From NCBI GenBank assembly GCA_947501625.1, contig CANMWN010000004.1, forward strand, positions 186,001 through 250,000: a DNA stretch of 64,000 nucleotides. The letters run 5' to 3'. The notes beneath the pieces were generated by a model. That model did no database searches, was not told the DNA's origin, and saw nothing but the letters and a program-made list of their open reading frames with translations. How positions within the stretch are numbered: the first letter of the stretch is position 1; each line of letters opens with the position of its first letter. This DNA is from an uncultured Flavobacteriaceae bacterium. GTDB taxonomy: Bacteria; Bacteroidota; Bacteroidia; Flavobacteriales; Flavobacteriaceae. Shown piece after piece: positions 11,295 through 22,768 of this stretch. The position numbers and the translations under genes were made by a program.

Positions 11295-11846
11295 TTAGTT
11301 CTTTTTAAAAGGTAAACCTAATTCTGTTAATAATGATTTTGCCTCTTTATCAGTTGGTGCAGATGTTACAAATGTAATGTCCATACCTCCAATTTTGTTT
11401 ACTTTATCAATATCAATCTCTGGAAAAATGATTTGCTCAGTAATTCCTAAATTGTAATTACCTCTTCCATCAAAACCTGTAGCTTTAATACCGTTAAAAT
11501 CTCTAACACGTGGTAATGATGCTGTTACTAATCTATCCAAAAATTCATACATTTTAACTCCTCTTAACGTAACTTTTGCTCCAATTGGCATTCCTTTACG
11601 CAATTTAAAAGTTGCAACGTCTTTTTTAGATATTGTCGCTACTGCTTTTTGACCAGTGATTTTTGTTAATTCTTCAACAGCGTGATCAATTAACTTCTTG
11701 TCAGCTACTGCTGCACCAACTCCTTTACTTATTACAATTTTCTGTAATTTAGGAACTTGCATAACATTTTTGTAGCTATACTCTTCAGTAAGTGCAGAAA
11801 TTACTCTACTCTTGTATTCTTCTTTAAGTCTTGGTGTATATCCCAT
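11295..11846 (-). CDS. rplE: 50S ribosomal protein L5
   Basis: 5S rRNA-binding protein that touches the P-site tRNA (183 residues). Motifs: [35 protein letters not shown] and the end [20 protein letters not shown]. Confidence 0.96.
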   Translation of the reverse strand: MGYTPRLKEEYKSRVISALTEEYSYKNVMQVPKLQKIVISKGVGAAVADKKLIDHAVEELTKITGQKAVATISKKDVATFKLRKGMPIGAKVTLRGVKMYEFLDRLVTASLPRVRDFNGIKATGFDGRGNYNLGITEQIIFPEIDIDKVNKIGGMDITFVTSAPTDKEAKSLLTELGLPFKKN

Positions 11847-11848
11847 AA

Positions 11849-12157
11849 CTATATTGCTTTATCAGTTTTTTTTGATACCCTAACTTTTTTACCATCTTCA
11901 ACTTTGTATCCTACTCTTACAGTAGCACCATTTTCAATCAAACCTAAGTTTGAAATATCAATTGAAGCTTCTTTCTTTACAATTCCACCTTGAGGATTAT
12001 CTGCGCTAGGTTTAGCATGTTTAGATACCATATTAATACCTTCAACAATTGCTCTATTCTTAGCAGGAAAAACTTTTACAACTTTCCCTTCTTCATTTTT
12101 ATGATCTCCAGCAAGTACTCTTACTGTATCTCCTGATTTAATCTTTAACTTTGCCAT
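11849..12157 (-). CDS. rplX: 50S ribosomal protein L24
   Basis: Assembly initiator with an N-terminal KOW motif ([20 protein letters not shown]) and [20 protein letters not shown]. Length 102, as usual. Two bp before rplE. Confidence 0.95.
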   Translation of the reverse strand: MAKLKIKSGDTVRVLAGDHKNEEGKVVKVFPAKNRAIVEGINMVSKHAKPSADNPQGGIVKKEASIDISNLGLIENGATVRVGYKVEDGKKVRVSKKTDKAI

Positions 12158-12173
12158 CGTTTCTTATAGTTTA

Positions 12174-12545
12174 TTAAAGCACTTCAGGTGCTAATGATAC
12201 AATTTTCATGAATTGCTTATCACGAAGTTCTCTCGCAACAGGTCCAAAAACACGTGTTCCTTTCATCTCTCCTGAATTGCTATCTAACAATACACAAGCA
12301 TTATCATCAAAACGGATATAAGATCCATCTTTTCTTCTGATTTCTTTCTTTGTACGAACTACAACTGCTTTTGCAACTGCACCTTTCTTTACTGTTCCGT
12401 TAGGTGTAGCTTGTTTTACTGATACAACAATTTTGTCTCCAATTGAAGCATAACGTTTTTTAGTTCCACCTAAAACACGGATTACTAAAACTTCTTTTGC
12501 TCCAGTATTATCAGCTACTCTTAATCTTGATTCTGTCTGTAACAT
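12174..12545 (-). CDS. rplN: 50S ribosomal protein L14
   Basis: Subunit-interface protein (123 residues), starting [20 protein letters not shown] and carrying the signature [20 protein letters not shown] and [12 protein letters not shown]. Confidence 0.96.
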   Translation of the reverse strand: MLQTESRLRVADNTGAKEVLVIRVLGGTKKRYASIGDKIVVSVKQATPNGTVKKGAVAKAVVVRTKKEIRRKDGSYIRFDDNACVLLDSNSGEMKGTRVFGPVARELRDKQFMKIVSLAPEVL

Positions 12546-12547
12546 AA

Positions 12548-12805
12548 TTATTTAGCTCTTTCTAGGATTTCTACTAATCTCCAACGTTTAGATTTACTCA
12601 TAGGACGAGTTTCCATAATCCTAACTGTATCTCCTTCGTTACAATCATTAGTTTCATCATGTGCAACGTACTTCTTCGTTTTTAAAACGAATTTTCCATA
12701 CATAGCGTGTTTCACTTTCTTAACTTCCGAAACAACAATAGATTTGTTCATCTTGTTACTTGAAACAACACCGATTCTCTCTTTTCTAAGATTTCTTTTT
12801 TCCAT
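12548..12805 (-). CDS. rpsQ: 30S ribosomal protein S17
   Basis: OB-fold primary binder (85 residues) with [40 protein letters not shown] and the end [16 protein letters not shown]. Confidence 0.95.
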   Translation of the reverse strand: MEKRNLRKERIGVVSSNKMNKSIVVSEVKKVKHAMYGKFVLKTKKYVAHDETNDCNEGDTVRIMETRPMSKSKRWRLVEILERAK

Positions 12806-12813
12806 CTTTAATA

Positions 12814-13005
12814 CTATTGTACTTCTCTATTAGTTAACTCTGTAGCTAATCTAGCAACAGTTCTTCTAAGGCTTCTCAATTGCATTGGAGTTTCCAACGG
12901 CGAAATTGCATGAGCCATTTTAAGATCAGTATAATTTTTTTTCAATTGTACAAGTTTCTCTTGTAGATCTTCAACTGATAATTCTTTAATTTCTGACTGT
13001 TTCAT
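12814..13005 (-). CDS. rpmC: 50S ribosomal protein L29
   Basis: Short alpha-helical protein at the tunnel exit (63 residues): [20 protein letters not shown] and the L29 signature [19 protein letters not shown]. Confidence 0.94.
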   Translation of the reverse strand: MKQSEIKELSVEDLQEKLVQLKKNYTDLKMAHAISPLETPMQLRSLRRTVARLATELTNREVQ

Positions 13006-13017
13006 TACTTATATCAA

Positions 13018-13446
13018 TTAAGCGTTATCATAATCTCTTGCAACAATAAACTTTGTCTTAACTGGCAATTTTTGTGCCGCTAAACGCAATGCTTCTTTTG
13101 CAACATCCATAGGCACTCCACCTACTTCAAACATTATTCTTCCTGGCTTCACAACTGCTACGAAATATTCTGGTGCACCCTTACCTTTACCCATACGTAC
13201 TTCTAATGGTTTTTTAGTAATAGGCTTGTCTGGAAAAATTTTAATCCATAACTGACCTTCTCTTTTCATATAACGTGTAGCTGCAATACGAGCCGCTTCA
13301 ATTTGACGAGACGTAAGTAAATCTTGCTCTAATGCCTTTATCCCAAAAGTACCATTTGAAAGTTGAGTTCCTCTTCCAGAGTTACCTTTCATATTCCCTT
13401 TTGCTTTCTGTACTTTACGATATTTTACTCTTTTTGGCTGTAACAT
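13018..13446 (-). CDS. rplP: 50S ribosomal protein L16
   Basis: Protein near the A-site tRNA elbow (142 residues): [40 protein letters not shown] and [20 protein letters not shown]. Confidence 0.96.
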   Translation of the reverse strand: MLQPKRVKYRKVQKAKGNMKGNSGRGTQLSNGTFGIKALEQDLLTSRQIEAARIAATRYMKREGQLWIKIFPDKPITKKPLEVRMGKGKGAPEYFVAVVKPGRIMFEVGGVPMDVAKEALRLAAQKLPVKTKFIVARDYDNA

Positions 13447-13473
13447 CTTCTCTAGTTTCTAAAATTGTAAAAC

Positions 13474-14187
13474 TTATTTTCTCTTACGTGGTTGTCTCTT
13501 CCCTGATCCTGATTTACCACCTTGCTTTTTAGATAAACCTACAAGCGGTGATAATTCTCTCTTTCCATAAACCTCGCCTTTCATAATCCATACTTTTACA
13601 CCTAGTTTACCATAGGTAGTATTAGATTCAGCAAATGCATAATCAATATCAGCTCTAAAAGTAGAAAGAGGAATTCTTCCTTCTTTATAGTGCTCTGAAC
13701 GTGCCATTTCAGCACCGTTTAAACGACCACTAATTTGAACTTTTATACCTTCTGCATTCATTCTAGTTGCAGCAGCAATTGCCATTTTAATTGCACGTCT
13801 ATATGAAATTCGGCTTTCAATTTGACGAGCAATACTCGCTGCTACTAAAGTTGCATCAAGTTCAGGACGCTTAATCTCAAATATGTTTATTTGAACTTCC
13901 TTTCCAGTAATTTTCTTCAACTCTTCTTTTAACTTGTCTACCTCTTGACCTCCTTTACCAATAATAATTCCTGGTCTAGCAGTAGTGATAGTAACGGTTA
14001 CAAGTTTAAGTGTGCGCTCAATAATTACTCTTGATACACTAGCTTTAAATAATCTAGCACGTATGTACTTTCTTATTTTATCATCTTCAGCAATTTTATC
14101 GCCATAGTCATTTCCACCATACCAGTTAGATTCCCATCCTCTGATAATTCCTAAACGATTTCCTATTGGATTTGTCTTTTGTCCCAT
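13474..14187 (-). CDS. rpsC: 30S ribosomal protein S3
   Basis: Entry-channel protein with a KH domain ([20 protein letters not shown]). The frame stays open to 14214, but the family N-terminus [18 protein letters not shown] begins at the ATG at 14185-14187, so that start is used and the protein is 237 residues. It ends with a basic tail. The 14214 start would overlap rplV. Confidence 0.95.
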   Translation of the reverse strand: MGQKTNPIGNRLGIIRGWESNWYGGNDYGDKIAEDDKIRKYIRARLFKASVSRVIIERTLKLVTVTITTARPGIIIGKGGQEVDKLKEELKKITGKEVQINIFEIKRPELDATLVAASIARQIESRISYRRAIKMAIAAATRMNAEGIKVQISGRLNGAEMARSEHYKEGRIPLSTFRADIDYAFAESNTTYGKLGVKVWIMKGEVYGKRELSPLVGLSKKQGGKSGSGKRQPRKRK

Positions 14188-14197
14188 TCTACTTTGA

Positions 14198-14605
14198 TTA
14201 TTTGCTTTGAACAATTTTATTACCCAACACTAAAGTCACGTGATTAGAACGTTTTCTAATTCTATGCGCACGACCTTGCGGTGCTGGTCTTAATCTTTTT
14301 AACATTCCTGCGCTATCTACAAAAATTTCTTTTACAAATAGTCCTGCATCTTCAATACTTGAATCTTCATTTTTTGCTTGCCAATTTGCAATTGCAGACA
14401 ATAATAGTTTTTCAAGATTTACTGATGCTTCTTTAGCATTAAATTTTAAGATTTGAAGTGCTTTTTCTACCTCAACACCTCTAATCAAATCTGCAACTAA
14501 ACGCATTTTTCTAGGTGATGTAGGACAACCTGTAAGCTTAGCAAAAGCTACTTGCTTTTTCTCCTCTTTAATTTGTTGTGCTCTTAATTTTTTACGAACT
14601 CCCAT
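14198..14605 (-). CDS. rplV: 50S ribosomal protein L22
   Basis: Exit-tunnel protein (135 residues): [40 protein letters not shown] and the beta-hairpin end [20 protein letters not shown]. Confidence 0.95.
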   Translation of the reverse strand: MGVRKKLRAQQIKEEKKQVAFAKLTGCPTSPRKMRLVADLIRGVEVEKALQILKFNAKEASVNLEKLLLSAIANWQAKNEDSSIEDAGLFVKEIFVDSAGMLKRLRPAPQGRAHRIRKRSNHVTLVLGNKIVQSK

Positions 14606-14614
14606 GATTACCTA

Positions 14615-14896
14615 CTATTTTTTACCTTTATTTTTTTTGTCAGCACCATGCCCTCTATAAGAACGTGTTGGTGAAAACTCCCCTAACTTATGACCTACCA
14701 TATTCTCAGTTACGTAAACAGGAATAAATTGGCGTCCGTTATGAACTGCTATAGTTTGACCTACAAAATCTGGAGTAATCATTGATGCTCTTGACCAAGT
14801 TTTGATTACCGATTTCTTTCCTGATTCAACGTTTGCTTGAACTTTTCTTTCTAATTTATGAAAGATATAAGGTCCTTTTTTTAATGAACGTGCCAT
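14615..14896 (-). CDS. rpsS: 30S ribosomal protein S19
   Basis: Head protein (93 residues): [39 protein letters not shown] and the signature [19 protein letters not shown]. Confidence 0.96.
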   Translation of the reverse strand: MARSLKKGPYIFHKLERKVQANVESGKKSVIKTWSRASMITPDFVGQTIAVHNGRQFIPVYVTENMVGHKLGEFSPTRSYRGHGADKKNKGKK

Positions 14897-14902
14897 ATCT
14901 TA

Positions 14903-15727
14903 TTATTTTTTTCTACGTTCTAAAATATACTTATTACTCGCTTTAGTCTTAGACCTAGTCTTGAATCCTTTTGCAGGAATTCCGTTCTTAGATCTTGGAT
15001 GACCTCCTGAAGATTTACCTTCTCCACCACCCATTGGATGATCAACTGGATTCATCACTACTGGACGTACTCTAGGCCTTCTACCTAACCATCTTGTTCT
15101 ACCTGCTTTACCAGATACTAATAACTGATGATCAGAATTTGAAACCACTCCAATTGTAGCAAGACAAGTTAAAAGTATTAATCTTGTTTCTCCTGATGGT
15201 AACTTTACTGTAGCATACTTACCGTCCTTCGCCATTAATTGAGCAAATGAACCTGCACTACGAGCCATAACAGCTCCTTGTCCTGGTCTTAACTCAATAC
15301 ATGATATTGTAGTTCCTAATGGCATATTCCCAAGTGGCATTGCATTTCCAATTTCTGGAGCAACTTTATCTCCTGAAACGATTGTTTGACCAACTTGTAA
15401 TCCATTTTGAGCAATTACATATCTCTTTTCACCATCAGCATATGATAATAATGCAATAAATGCTGTACGGTTTGGATCATACTCAATTGTTTTAACTGTA
15501 GCAGGAACACCGCTCTTATCTCTTTTAAAATCGATAATACGATATTGTTTTTTATGACCTCCACCTAAATGGCGCATTGTCATTTTTCCGCTATTGTTTC
15601 GACCTCCAGATCTTTTTTTCGAAGCAAGTAAACTTTTCTCCGGCTTATCAGTAGTGATGGTGTCGAACCCATTTACTACTCTAAAACGCTGACCTGGTGT
15701 TACTGGTTTTAATTTTCTAACTGACAT
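14903..15727 (-). CDS. rplB: 50S ribosomal protein L2
   Basis: Peptidyl-transferase-centre protein (274 residues): [20 protein letters not shown], then [20 protein letters not shown], which holds the conserved loop His of L2. Confidence 0.97.
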   Translation of the reverse strand: MSVRKLKPVTPGQRFRVVNGFDTITTDKPEKSLLASKKRSGGRNNSGKMTMRHLGGGHKKQYRIIDFKRDKSGVPATVKTIEYDPNRTAFIALLSYADGEKRYVIAQNGLQVGQTIVSGDKVAPEIGNAMPLGNMPLGTTISCIELRPGQGAVMARSAGSFAQLMAKDGKYATVKLPSGETRLILLTCLATIGVVSNSDHQLLVSGKAGRTRWLGRRPRVRPVVMNPVDHPMGGGEGKSSGGHPRSKNGIPAKGFKTRSKTKASNKYILERRKK

Positions 15728-15735
15728 TTCTTAAA

Positions 15736-16026
15736 TTAGATATTGTTATAAAAATCAATATTATCTCCATCTGCTAACTGAACTATTGCTTTCTTATAAG
15801 CTCCTTTCATTCCGTTTTGAATACCACTTTTTGTATATTTAGTAGTTCTCTTAACAGGATAATTCATAGTTCTAACTTCATTTACTGAAACACCGTAAGT
15901 ATTCTCAACAGCATTCTTAATTTCAACTTTGTTAGCATTCTTATTCACAACAAATCCATAACGATTAAATAATTCGCTATCATTTGTCATTTTTTCCGTT
16001 ATAATAGGTTTAATTAAAATACTCAT
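15736..16026 (-). CDS. rplW: 50S ribosomal protein L23
   Basis: Exit-tunnel protein that docks SRP and trigger factor (96 residues): MSILIKPIITEKMT, GFVVNKNANKVEIKNAVENT and YGVSVNEVRTMNYP. Between rplD and rplB as expected. Confidence 0.94.
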   Translation of the reverse strand: MSILIKPIITEKMTNDSELFNRYGFVVNKNANKVEIKNAVENTYGVSVNEVRTMNYPVKRTTKYTKSGIQNGMKGAYKKAIVQLADGDNIDFYNNI

Positions 16027-16043
16027 CTTGATACCTATTTGGC

Positions 16044-16664
16044 TTAAATTTGATTAATTCCTTCTAGAGAACTCTCTAAAAGAACAATTTTATTTGCATT
16101 TAAAATTTCATAAGTACTTAAACCTGAATTAGTTATGGTTTTAGCACGTTTTAAATTTCGTGATGACAAATATACATTATTATTTAACTCTCCCAACACA
16201 AATAGAGACTTTTTGTTTTCAAGCCCTAAACCTTGTAAAACTGAGATGAATTTTTTAGTACTTGGAGTTTCAAAATTGAAGTCCTCTACAACTAAAATAT
16301 TCTTGTCACTTGCTTGTGTACTAAGTGCTGATTTACGAGCTAATCTCTTTAAACTTTTGTTAAGTTTAAAAGAGTAATTTCTTGGCCTAGGTCCAAAAAT
16401 ACGACCTCCTCCTCTAAACACAGGAGACTTAATACTACCTGCACGAGCTGTACCAGTACCTTTTTGTTTCTTAATCTTTCTTGTTGATCCGGTTATCTCA
16501 GCTCTTTCTTTAGCTTTGTGAGTACCTTGCCTTTTATTAGCCAAGTGTTGTTTCACATCTAAATATACAGCATGATCATTTGGTTCAACTGCGAATACAG
16601 ATTTAGAAAGTTCAACTTTCCTTCCTGTATCTTTTCCGTTAATGTCTAAAACTGATACTTTCAT
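16044..16664 (-). CDS. rplD: 50S ribosomal protein L4
   Basis: Tunnel-constriction protein. The frame is open to 16709, but the family N-terminus ([19 protein letters not shown]) starts at the ATG at 16662-16664, giving 206 residues; the longer start runs inside rplC. That ATG overlaps the rplC stop by one base. The loop [20 protein letters not shown] is typical. In E. coli L4 represses the S10 operon. Confidence 0.94.
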   Translation of the reverse strand: MKVSVLDINGKDTGRKVELSKSVFAVEPNDHAVYLDVKQHLANKRQGTHKAKERAEITGSTRKIKKQKGTGTARAGSIKSPVFRGGGRIFGPRPRNYSFKLNKSLKRLARKSALSTQASDKNILVVEDFNFETPSTKKFISVLQGLGLENKKSLFVLGELNNNVYLSSRNLKRAKTITNSGLSTYEILNANKIVLLESSLEGINQI

Positions 16665-17281
16665 TATTTCTGAATAATTACATAAGCGTTTTTGTGACCA
16701 GGAACACATCCTTTAACAACAAGTAGATTCTTATCAGCAACTACTTTTAAAACTCTTAAATTTTGAACTTTCACTTTATCTCCACCCATTCTACCTGCCA
16801 TACGCATTCCTTTGAATACACGCGCAGGATAAGAAGCAGCACCAATCGATCCAGGCGCTCTTAAACGGTTATGCTGACCGTGAGTCGCTTGACCAACTCC
16901 AGCAAATCCATGTCTTTTTACTACACCTTGAAAACCTTTACCTTTAGAAGTAGCAGAAACATCTACAAACTCACCTTCGGCAAAGTGCTCAACAGTAATT
17001 GAATCACCTAATTTATACTCTTCTTCAAACCCTTGGAATTCAACGACTTTTTTCTTGGCTGTGGTACCTGCTTTTTTAAAGTGACCATCTAAAGCTTTAT
17101 TTGAGCTTTTTGCCTTTTTGTCATCGAAACCAAGTTGTAACGCATTGTATCCGTCAACCTCTTCGGTTCTGACTTGGGTAACAACGCATGGACCAGCTTC
17201 GATTACTGTGCATGGAATATTTTTCCCATTTTCATCGAATAAACTAGTCATTCCGATTTTTTTACCTATTAACCCAGACAT
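16664..17281 (-). CDS. rplC: 50S ribosomal protein L3
   Basis: Early assembly protein (205 residues): [18 protein letters not shown], the signature [20 protein letters not shown] and [20 protein letters not shown]. An unusually long 141-bp gap with hairpins separates it from rpsJ upstream. Confidence 0.96.
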   Translation of the reverse strand: MSGLIGKKIGMTSLFDENGKNIPCTVIEAGPCVVTQVRTEEVDGYNALQLGFDDKKAKSSNKALDGHFKKAGTTAKKKVVEFQGFEEEYKLGDSITVEHFAEGEFVDVSATSKGKGFQGVVKRHGFAGVGQATHGQHNRLRAPGSIGAASYPARVFKGMRMAGRMGGDKVKVQNLRVLKVVADKNLLVVKGCVPGHKNAYVIIQK

Positions 17282-17315
17282 ATTTATTTAATTTAATTTT
17301 TAATTTACTTTATAT

Positions 17316-17348
17316 TCAAAAAAACAGGGTCAAAATACTTCAACCCTG
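17316..17348 (-). terminator. Terminator-like hairpin between rpsJ and rplC
   Basis: Minus-strand reading gives a 6-bp GC-rich stem, CAGGGT (complement of 17343-17348) and ACCCTG (complement of 17325-17330), with a 12-nt loop followed by seven T. That is the form of an intrinsic terminator, inside the S10 operon. A weaker hairpin (CCAAAA/TTTTGG, 17396-17411) lies upstream. Transcription must pass here to make L3 and beyond, so an attenuator is the likely reading. Confidence 0.55.
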
Positions 17349-17422
17349 AATGTATTTTTTCCGTTTTTCCCTCGACAACTGCTCGGGACATGTTACCAAA
17401 ATTTCTTTTGGCTTAGTTTAGA

Positions 17423-17728
17423 TTAAACTTTAATCTCTACCTCAACTCCACTAGGAAGTTCTAATTTCATTAGAGCATCGATAGTCTTTGATGAAGAACT
17501 ATAAATATCTAATAATCTTTTATAAGAACTTAATTGGAATTGCTCTCTTGATTTTTTGTTTACGTGTGGTGAACGTAATACTGTAAAAATCTTTTTATGT
17601 GTTGGTAAAGGAATAGGGCCATTTATAACAGCACCTGTATTCTTTACTGTTTTTACGATTTTCTCAGCAGATTTATCTACTAAATTGTAATCGTAAGACT
17701 TTAATTTTATTCTAATTTTTTGACTCAT
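17423..17728 (-). CDS. rpsJ: 30S ribosomal protein S10
   Basis: Head protein (101 residues) with [20 protein letters not shown] and [20 protein letters not shown]. It follows fusA by 17 bp with no tuf between them. Confidence 0.96.
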   Translation of the reverse strand: MSQKIRIKLKSYDYNLVDKSAEKIVKTVKNTGAVINGPIPLPTHKKIFTVLRSPHVNKKSREQFQLSSYKRLLDIYSSSSKTIDALMKLELPSGVEVEIKV

Positions 17729-17745
17729 CTTTTATAATTTAGTGA

Positions 17746-19869
17746 TTATCCTTTTGCTTTTGTAATTACTTCTTCAGAAATATTTGAAGGAGTTTGAGCA
17801 TAATGTGAAAATTCCATTGTAGAAGTTGCTCTACCAGACGATAATGTTCTTAATGTAGTTACATATCCAAACATTTCAGATAAAGGAACATCAGCCTTAA
17901 CAACTTTTGCACCTGCTCTATCATCCATAGCATTTACTTGACCTCTACGTCTATTTAAATCTCCAACAATATCACCCATATTTTCTTCTGGAGTTACAAC
18001 ATCCATTTTCATAATTGGCTCAAGAATAACTGCACCAGCTGCTTTAGCCGCCGCTTTATATCCTAATTTTGCTGCCAATTCAAACGAAAGCGCATCAGAA
18101 TCTACAGGGTGGAAAGATCCATCCTTCAATCTTATTTTCATAGTATCCATTTCGAATCCAGCTAAAGGACCATTTTTCATAGCCTCTTTAAATCCTTTTT
18201 CTACTGCAGGAATAAATTCCTTAGGAATACGTCCTCCTTTAATTTCATCAATAAATTGTAATCCTGGACCATTAAAATCTTCATCTGCAGGTCCCATTTC
18301 AAATACAATATCACCAAACTTACCACGACCACCTGATTGCTTCTTGTAAGTCTCTCTGTGTTCAGCAGTTCTTGTTAATGCTTCTTTATATTCAACTTGA
18401 GGTTCACCTTGACTAACTTCAACTTTAAACTCACGTCTCAATCTATCAACAATAATATCCAAGTGTAATTCTCCCATTCCTGAGATAATAGTTTGTCCTG
18501 AAGCTTCATCAGTTTTTACTTGGAAAGTTGGATCTTCTTCAGCCAACTTAGCCAAAGCCATACCTAATTTATCAACATCAGCCTTAGTTTTTGGCTCAAC
18601 AGCAACACCAATTACTGGATCTGGAAAGTCCATACTTTCTAGAATAATTGGATGCTTTTCAGCAGACATTGTATCTCCTGTTTTAATATCCTTAAACCCT
18701 ACTGCCGCACCAATATCTCCAGCTTCGATATATTCGATAGCGTTTTGCTTATTAGAGTGCATTTGGTAGATACGAGAAATACGCTCTTTTTTACCAGAAC
18801 GATTGTTCAAAATATAAGAACCAGCATCTAATCTTCCCGAATAAGCTCTAAAGAATGCTAAACGACCTACAAATGGATCAGTAGCAATCTTAAATGCTAA
18901 AGCTGCAAAAGGCTCCTTAACATCTGGCTTACGAATTTCTTCTTTATCTGTATCTGGATTAATTCCAACAATACCTTCTTTATCAGTTGGAGAAGGTAAA
19001 TAACGACAAACAGCATCTAATAAGAACTGGACACCTTTATTTTTAAACGCCGAACCACAAATCATTGGAATGATAGCCATATCCATTACAGCAGCACGAA
19101 GTGCAGCATGCACCTCTTCTTCAGTAATAGAATCTTCATCTTCCATGAATTTTTCTAATAAATCCTCATCGTAACTTGCAACCTCTTCAATCAACAAAGC
19201 TCTATATTTAGCAGCTTCTTCTTTCATATCTTCAGGAATATCAACAATATCAAATGTTGAACCTTGTGTATGATCATGCCAAATAATAGCTCTGTTTTTC
19301 ACTAAATCAACTACACCTTTAAAGTCAGCCTCATCACCAATATTTAATACAATCGGAACAGCATTTGACTTTAACATATCTTTTACTTGTTGACACACTG
19401 CCAAAAAGTTAGAACCTTGACGGTCCATTTTATTTACAAATCCAATTCTTGGAACCTTATAATTATCTGCTAATCTCCAGTTAGTTTCTGATTGAGGCTC
19501 AACACCATCAACAGCACTAAATAAGAATACTAAACCATCTAATACACGTAAAGAACGATTTACCTCTACCGTAAAATCAACGTGACCTGGAGTGTCAATA
19601 ATATTAAAATGATAACCCTTAGTCTCTGCTACCGGTTGACCATTTTCTGTCGGGAATTTCCACTCACAAGTAGTTGCTGCAGAAGTAATTGTAATACCTC
19701 TTTCTTGCTCTTGTTCCATCCAGTCCATTGTTGCTGCACCATCATGCACCTCACCAATTTTATGTGAAACTCCTGTGTAATACAATACACGCTCAGTTGT
19801 AGTAGTTTTTCCAGCATCAATATGTGCTGCAATACCAATATTTCTTGTATATTTTAAATCTCTTGCCAT
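17746..19869 (-). CDS. fusA: Elongation factor G
   Basis: Translocation GTPase (707 residues). GTPase motifs are AHIDAGKTT (residues 15-23), the [11 protein letters not shown] switch I region, DTPGH and NKMD. Domains II to V follow, with [20 protein letters not shown] in domain III and a C-terminal EF-G fold ending in FSHYAQTP. Length and motifs are those of the canonical factor, not of a recycling or tetracycline-resistance paralogue. Confidence 0.96.
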   Translation of the reverse strand: MARDLKYTRNIGIAAHIDAGKTTTTERVLYYTGVSHKIGEVHDGAATMDWMEQEQERGITITSAATTCEWKFPTENGQPVAETKGYHFNIIDTPGHVDFTVEVNRSLRVLDGLVFLFSAVDGVEPQSETNWRLADNYKVPRIGFVNKMDRQGSNFLAVCQQVKDMLKSNAVPIVLNIGDEADFKGVVDLVKNRAIIWHDHTQGSTFDIVDIPEDMKEEAAKYRALLIEEVASYDEDLLEKFMEDEDSITEEEVHAALRAAVMDMAIIPMICGSAFKNKGVQFLLDAVCRYLPSPTDKEGIVGINPDTDKEEIRKPDVKEPFAALAFKIATDPFVGRLAFFRAYSGRLDAGSYILNNRSGKKERISRIYQMHSNKQNAIEYIEAGDIGAAVGFKDIKTGDTMSAEKHPIILESMDFPDPVIGVAVEPKTKADVDKLGMALAKLAEEDPTFQVKTDEASGQTIISGMGELHLDIIVDRLRREFKVEVSQGEPQVEYKEALTRTAEHRETYKKQSGGRGKFGDIVFEMGPADEDFNGPGLQFIDEIKGGRIPKEFIPAVEKGFKEAMKNGPLAGFEMDTMKIRLKDGSFHPVDSDALSFELAAKLGYKAAAKAAGAVILEPIMKMDVVTPEENMGDIVGDLNRRRGQVNAMDDRAGAKVVKADVPLSEMFGYVTTLRTLSSGRATSTMEFSHYAQTPSNISEEVITKAKG

Positions 19870-19872
19870 TTC

Positions 19873-20349
19873 TTAAAATCTAAAGTGTGAGAATGCCTTA
19901 TTAGCTTCTGCCATTTTATGAACATCAACTCTTTTCTTAACTGCAGCCCCTTCTTCTTTAGCAGCAGCTAAAATCTCTGCAGCTAATTTTTGAGCCATTG
20001 TTTTCTCATTACGTTTTCTTGTATAAGAGATTAACCATTTAATCGCCATAGAAATCTTACGATCTGGTCTAATTTGCATTGGAATTTGAAATGTCGCTCC
20101 ACCAACACGACGACTACGCACTTCTACGTGAGGCATCACATTTCCTAAAGCATCTTTCCAAATCTCTAATCCTGATTTTTCTTCGTCTTGTTTCTTTTCT
20201 TCTACAATGTCAATTGCATCATAAAATACTTTAAAAGCTACTGATTTTTTACCGTCATACATTAAGTTATTTACAAAACGTGTAACCATCTGGTCATTAA
20301 ATTTTGGATCCGGTAAAAGAATTCTTTTTTTCGCTCTTCTTTTTCTCAT
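19873..20349 (-). CDS. rpsG: 30S ribosomal protein S7
   Basis: Head assembly protein (158 residues): [39 protein letters not shown] and the end [18 protein letters not shown]. Only 3 bp before fusA. Confidence 0.96.
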   Translation of the reverse strand: MRKRRAKKRILLPDPKFNDQMVTRFVNNLMYDGKKSVAFKVFYDAIDIVEEKKQDEEKSGLEIWKDALGNVMPHVEVRSRRVGGATFQIPMQIRPDRKISMAIKWLISYTRKRNEKTMAQKLAAEILAAAKEEGAAVKKRVDVHKMAEANKAFSHFRF

Positions 20350-20375
20350 GTCTTTACATTAATAGTTTTAATAAT

Positions 20376-20747
20376 TTACTTAGGACGTTTTGCTCCGTAT
20401 TTAGATCGACGTTGAGTTCTTCCCTCAACACCAGCAGTATCTAATGCTCCACGAACGATGTGGTATCTAACTCCAGGTAAATCCTTAACTCTTCCTCCTC
20501 TAACTAATACTATCGAGTGCTCTTGTAAGTTATGTCCTTCTCCAGGGATATATGCATTAACCTCGTTTCCGTTTGTCAAACGAACCCTTGCCACCTTTCT
20601 CATTGCTGAGTTTGGTTTCTTAGGTGTCGTTGTGTAAACACGAGTACATACTCCTCTTCTTTGAGGACATGAATTCAAAGCCGCCGATTTACTCTTCTTA
20701 GTTATACTGGTTCTTCCCTTGCGTACTAATTGTTGTATAGTTGGCAT
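20376..20747 (-). CDS. rpsL: 30S ribosomal protein S12
   Basis: Decoding-centre protein (123 residues): [39 protein letters not shown] and [20 protein letters not shown]. The two Lys positions linked to streptomycin resistance (in PKKPNS and GRVKDLPG) are wild type. It is the first gene of the block, behind a good promoter. Confidence 0.97.
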   Translation of the reverse strand: MPTIQQLVRKGRTSITKKSKSAALNSCPQRRGVCTRVYTTTPKKPNSAMRKVARVRLTNGNEVNAYIPGEGHNLQEHSIVLVRGGRVKDLPGVRYHIVRGALDTAGVEGRTQRRSKYGAKRPK

Positions 20748-20803
20748 ACTAATTTGTTATTGTTTACGTTTTTATTTTGTTAAACCTCTTTTTTAAGAGA
20801 GTG

Positions 20804-20834
20804 CAAATGTACAATAAATTTCTGTTTAATCAAA
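20804..20834 (-). promoter_or_regulatory. Promoter of the str-S10-spc-alpha block
   Basis: On the minus strand TTTG (complement of 20831-20834) is followed after 19 nt by TACATTTG (complement of 20804-20811). Both elements and the spacing match the Bacteroidota sigma-70-type promoter. The rpsL start is 57 bp further, so the 5' UTR would be near 50 nt. Confidence 0.8.
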
Positions 20835-20846
20835 TGTGGATTAATT

Positions 20847-20854
20847 TATTTTTG
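20847..20854 (+). promoter_or_regulatory. Possible -7 box for the Omp85-type gene
   Basis: TATTTTTG fits TAnnTTTG, 68 bp before the start used; no exact TTTG lies at the -33 distance. Weak. Confidence 0.35.
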
Positions 20855-20921
20855 AAATAGTTTTTCCTCTTGTAATAATAACCTATATTCACAAGGTTTT
20901 ACAAACTCATCTTTTGACCAA

Positions 20922-22607
20922 TTGAACTTCAAAATTACACCTTATATATATAGCCTATTATTATTTTTCATTTACACTGAATTACAAGCTCAAGAATTTG
21001 AATTAAAAATTAAAACTAAAGACACACTGAAACAATCAGTAATTAATTTAATTGACTATAGAAGATTTCATGAAAATAATGCAAGTGTTTATGACCAACT
21101 TGACAGTTTAAAACAATCTCTAAAAACTAGAGGATATTTCAATAATAAAATAACTAATATTGTTCAAGTAGATAGCGTTTTTATTTCTGAAATTGAATTA
21201 GGAAAAAAAATAGAAAATATTAAAATATTCTATAACAAAAACATATTCAATAAAACTCTAATTAAAAACTTTAGTGATAATTATAATGACAAATCATTTG
21301 TTATAAAAACTCAAAATGTATCCCAAGTTCTAAATGAATTAGTTGCAGTTCTTGAAAATCAAGGAAAAACTTTTGCACAAGTTTCATTAAAGAATATAAC
21401 GTACGATAATGAAACCTTGAGCGCAACTTTAAACACAACAAATTCAAATCAAAGAAGAATAGATGATATTATTGTAAATAAATATGATGATTTTCCAAAA
21501 TCCCATATCAAACATTTATTAAATCTAAAAAAAGGGACGACTTTTAATACTTCAAAATTAAAACAAGCTTCAGACGCTATAGCATCTCTTCCTTTCGTTT
21601 CTGAAATTAAGCCTCCAGAAGTATTATTTACCAATGATTCCACTAGTGTTTATCTTTACCTTGAAAAAACTAAATCTAATAAATTTGATGGTTTAATTGG
21701 TTTTTCTTCTGATGAAAATGGGAAAATAAATTTTAACGGGTACTTAGATTTATTGCTAAATAATATCTTTAATAGCGGTGAGCAATTTTCTTTAAATTGG
21801 AAGAGTAATGGTGAAGAAAGAAAAATATTTAAACTAAAAATTACATCACCTTTCATTTTTAACTCTAAATTCTCACCAAATTTAAATTTTGATATTTACA
21901 AACAGGATTCTACTTTTTTAAATATAAAAAGCAATCTGAAAATTTCATACTTAGTAAATCCTAGAAATAAAATATCAACAATCTATCAAATTGAGAAATC
22001 TAACGATTTAAATACCGCAATCTCATCAAATCATGTTACCGAATTCAACAATTCCTTTTTCGGTTTATCATACGAGTACAAAAAAATAAATACACTAAGA
22101 CCTTTTCAAAATATTTTTTTTATTGATTTTAATACACTTATTGGAAAAAGAAAAAACCCTATCAATAATGATCAACAACAAAAATTTGAATTAAGCGTAA
22201 ACTACAATTGGATATTAAATAAGCGCAATACTATTTCAATCAAAAACACAAATCAATTATTAGTGTCTGATACGTTTTATACAAATGAGTTATATAGAAT
22301 TGGTGGAGCAAACTCAATAAGAGGATTCAATCAAGAAAGCATATTTGCATCCGCCTTAAGCATTCTTAATCTAGAATACCAATATTATATGACCAATGAT
22401 TCTTACATATACTCAATTACAGATTTTGGGTATGTAGAAAATAATACAAATAATACAACTAATAAATTATTCGGTTTTGGTATTGGTTATAATTACCAAA
22501 TAAAGTCAGGTCATATTGATATGAGTTATGCAATTGGAAAAGAGTCAAATTCAGAATTTAACTTTAACAACTCAAAATTTCATATTAAATTAATTCAATT
22601 TTTTTAA
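20922..22607 (+). CDS. Omp85/TamA-like outer membrane protein with POTRA region
   Basis: Likely outer-membrane assembly or translocation barrel (561 residues). A signal peptide (hydrophobic YSLLLFFIYTELQAQ) is followed by a POTRA-like N-terminal region (for example RRIDDIIVNKYDDFPKSHIK). The C-terminal barrel has the Omp85 loop motif GGANSIRGF and ends in a terminal Phe (KLIQFF), the barrel recognition signal. The start is TTG; no ATG fits before the signal peptide. It is shorter than BamA (about 800 residues), so a TamA-like paralogue is more likely than BamA. It is divergent from rpsL. Confidence 0.75.
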   Translation: MNFKITPYIYSLLLFFIYTELQAQEFELKIKTKDTLKQSVINLIDYRRFHENNASVYDQLDSLKQSLKTRGYFNNKITNIVQVDSVFISEIELGKKIENIKIFYNKNIFNKTLIKNFSDNYNDKSFVIKTQNVSQVLNELVAVLENQGKTFAQVSLKNITYDNETLSATLNTTNSNQRRIDDIIVNKYDDFPKSHIKHLLNLKKGTTFNTSKLKQASDAIASLPFVSEIKPPEVLFTNDSTSVYLYLEKTKSNKFDGLIGFSSDENGKINFNGYLDLLLNNIFNSGEQFSLNWKSNGEERKIFKLKITSPFIFNSKFSPNLNFDIYKQDSTFLNIKSNLKISYLVNPRNKISTIYQIEKSNDLNTAISSNHVTEFNNSFFGLSYEYKKINTLRPFQNIFFIDFNTLIGKRKNPINNDQQQKFELSVNYNWILNKRNTISIKNTNQLLVSDTFYTNELYRIGGANSIRGFNQESIFASALSILNLEYQYYMTNDSYIYSITDFGYVENNTNNTTNKLFGFGIGYNYQIKSGHIDMSYAIGKESNSEFNFNNSKFHIKLIQFF

Positions 22608-22768
22608 AATCCAACGCAACCTTTTCATTTATTTAACATCCTATAATCAGGATATCCACAAAAGTTCTTAACACTTATTTAACTTTTTTAACTTTTTTTA
22701 TGTTAAAAAGTTGGAATATTAAGTATAATTTAAGACTTTTGGAGCTAATTAATTCAAATAATTATACA

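Noticed and set aside
16665-16709. Longer N-terminus of L4 inside rplC
   Set aside because: The family N-terminus starts at the ATG at 16664; the extension is the shadow of rplC.
22700-22768. Longer N-terminus of the SusC protein
   Set aside because: The signal peptide begins at the ATG at 22769; the extension would bury it.
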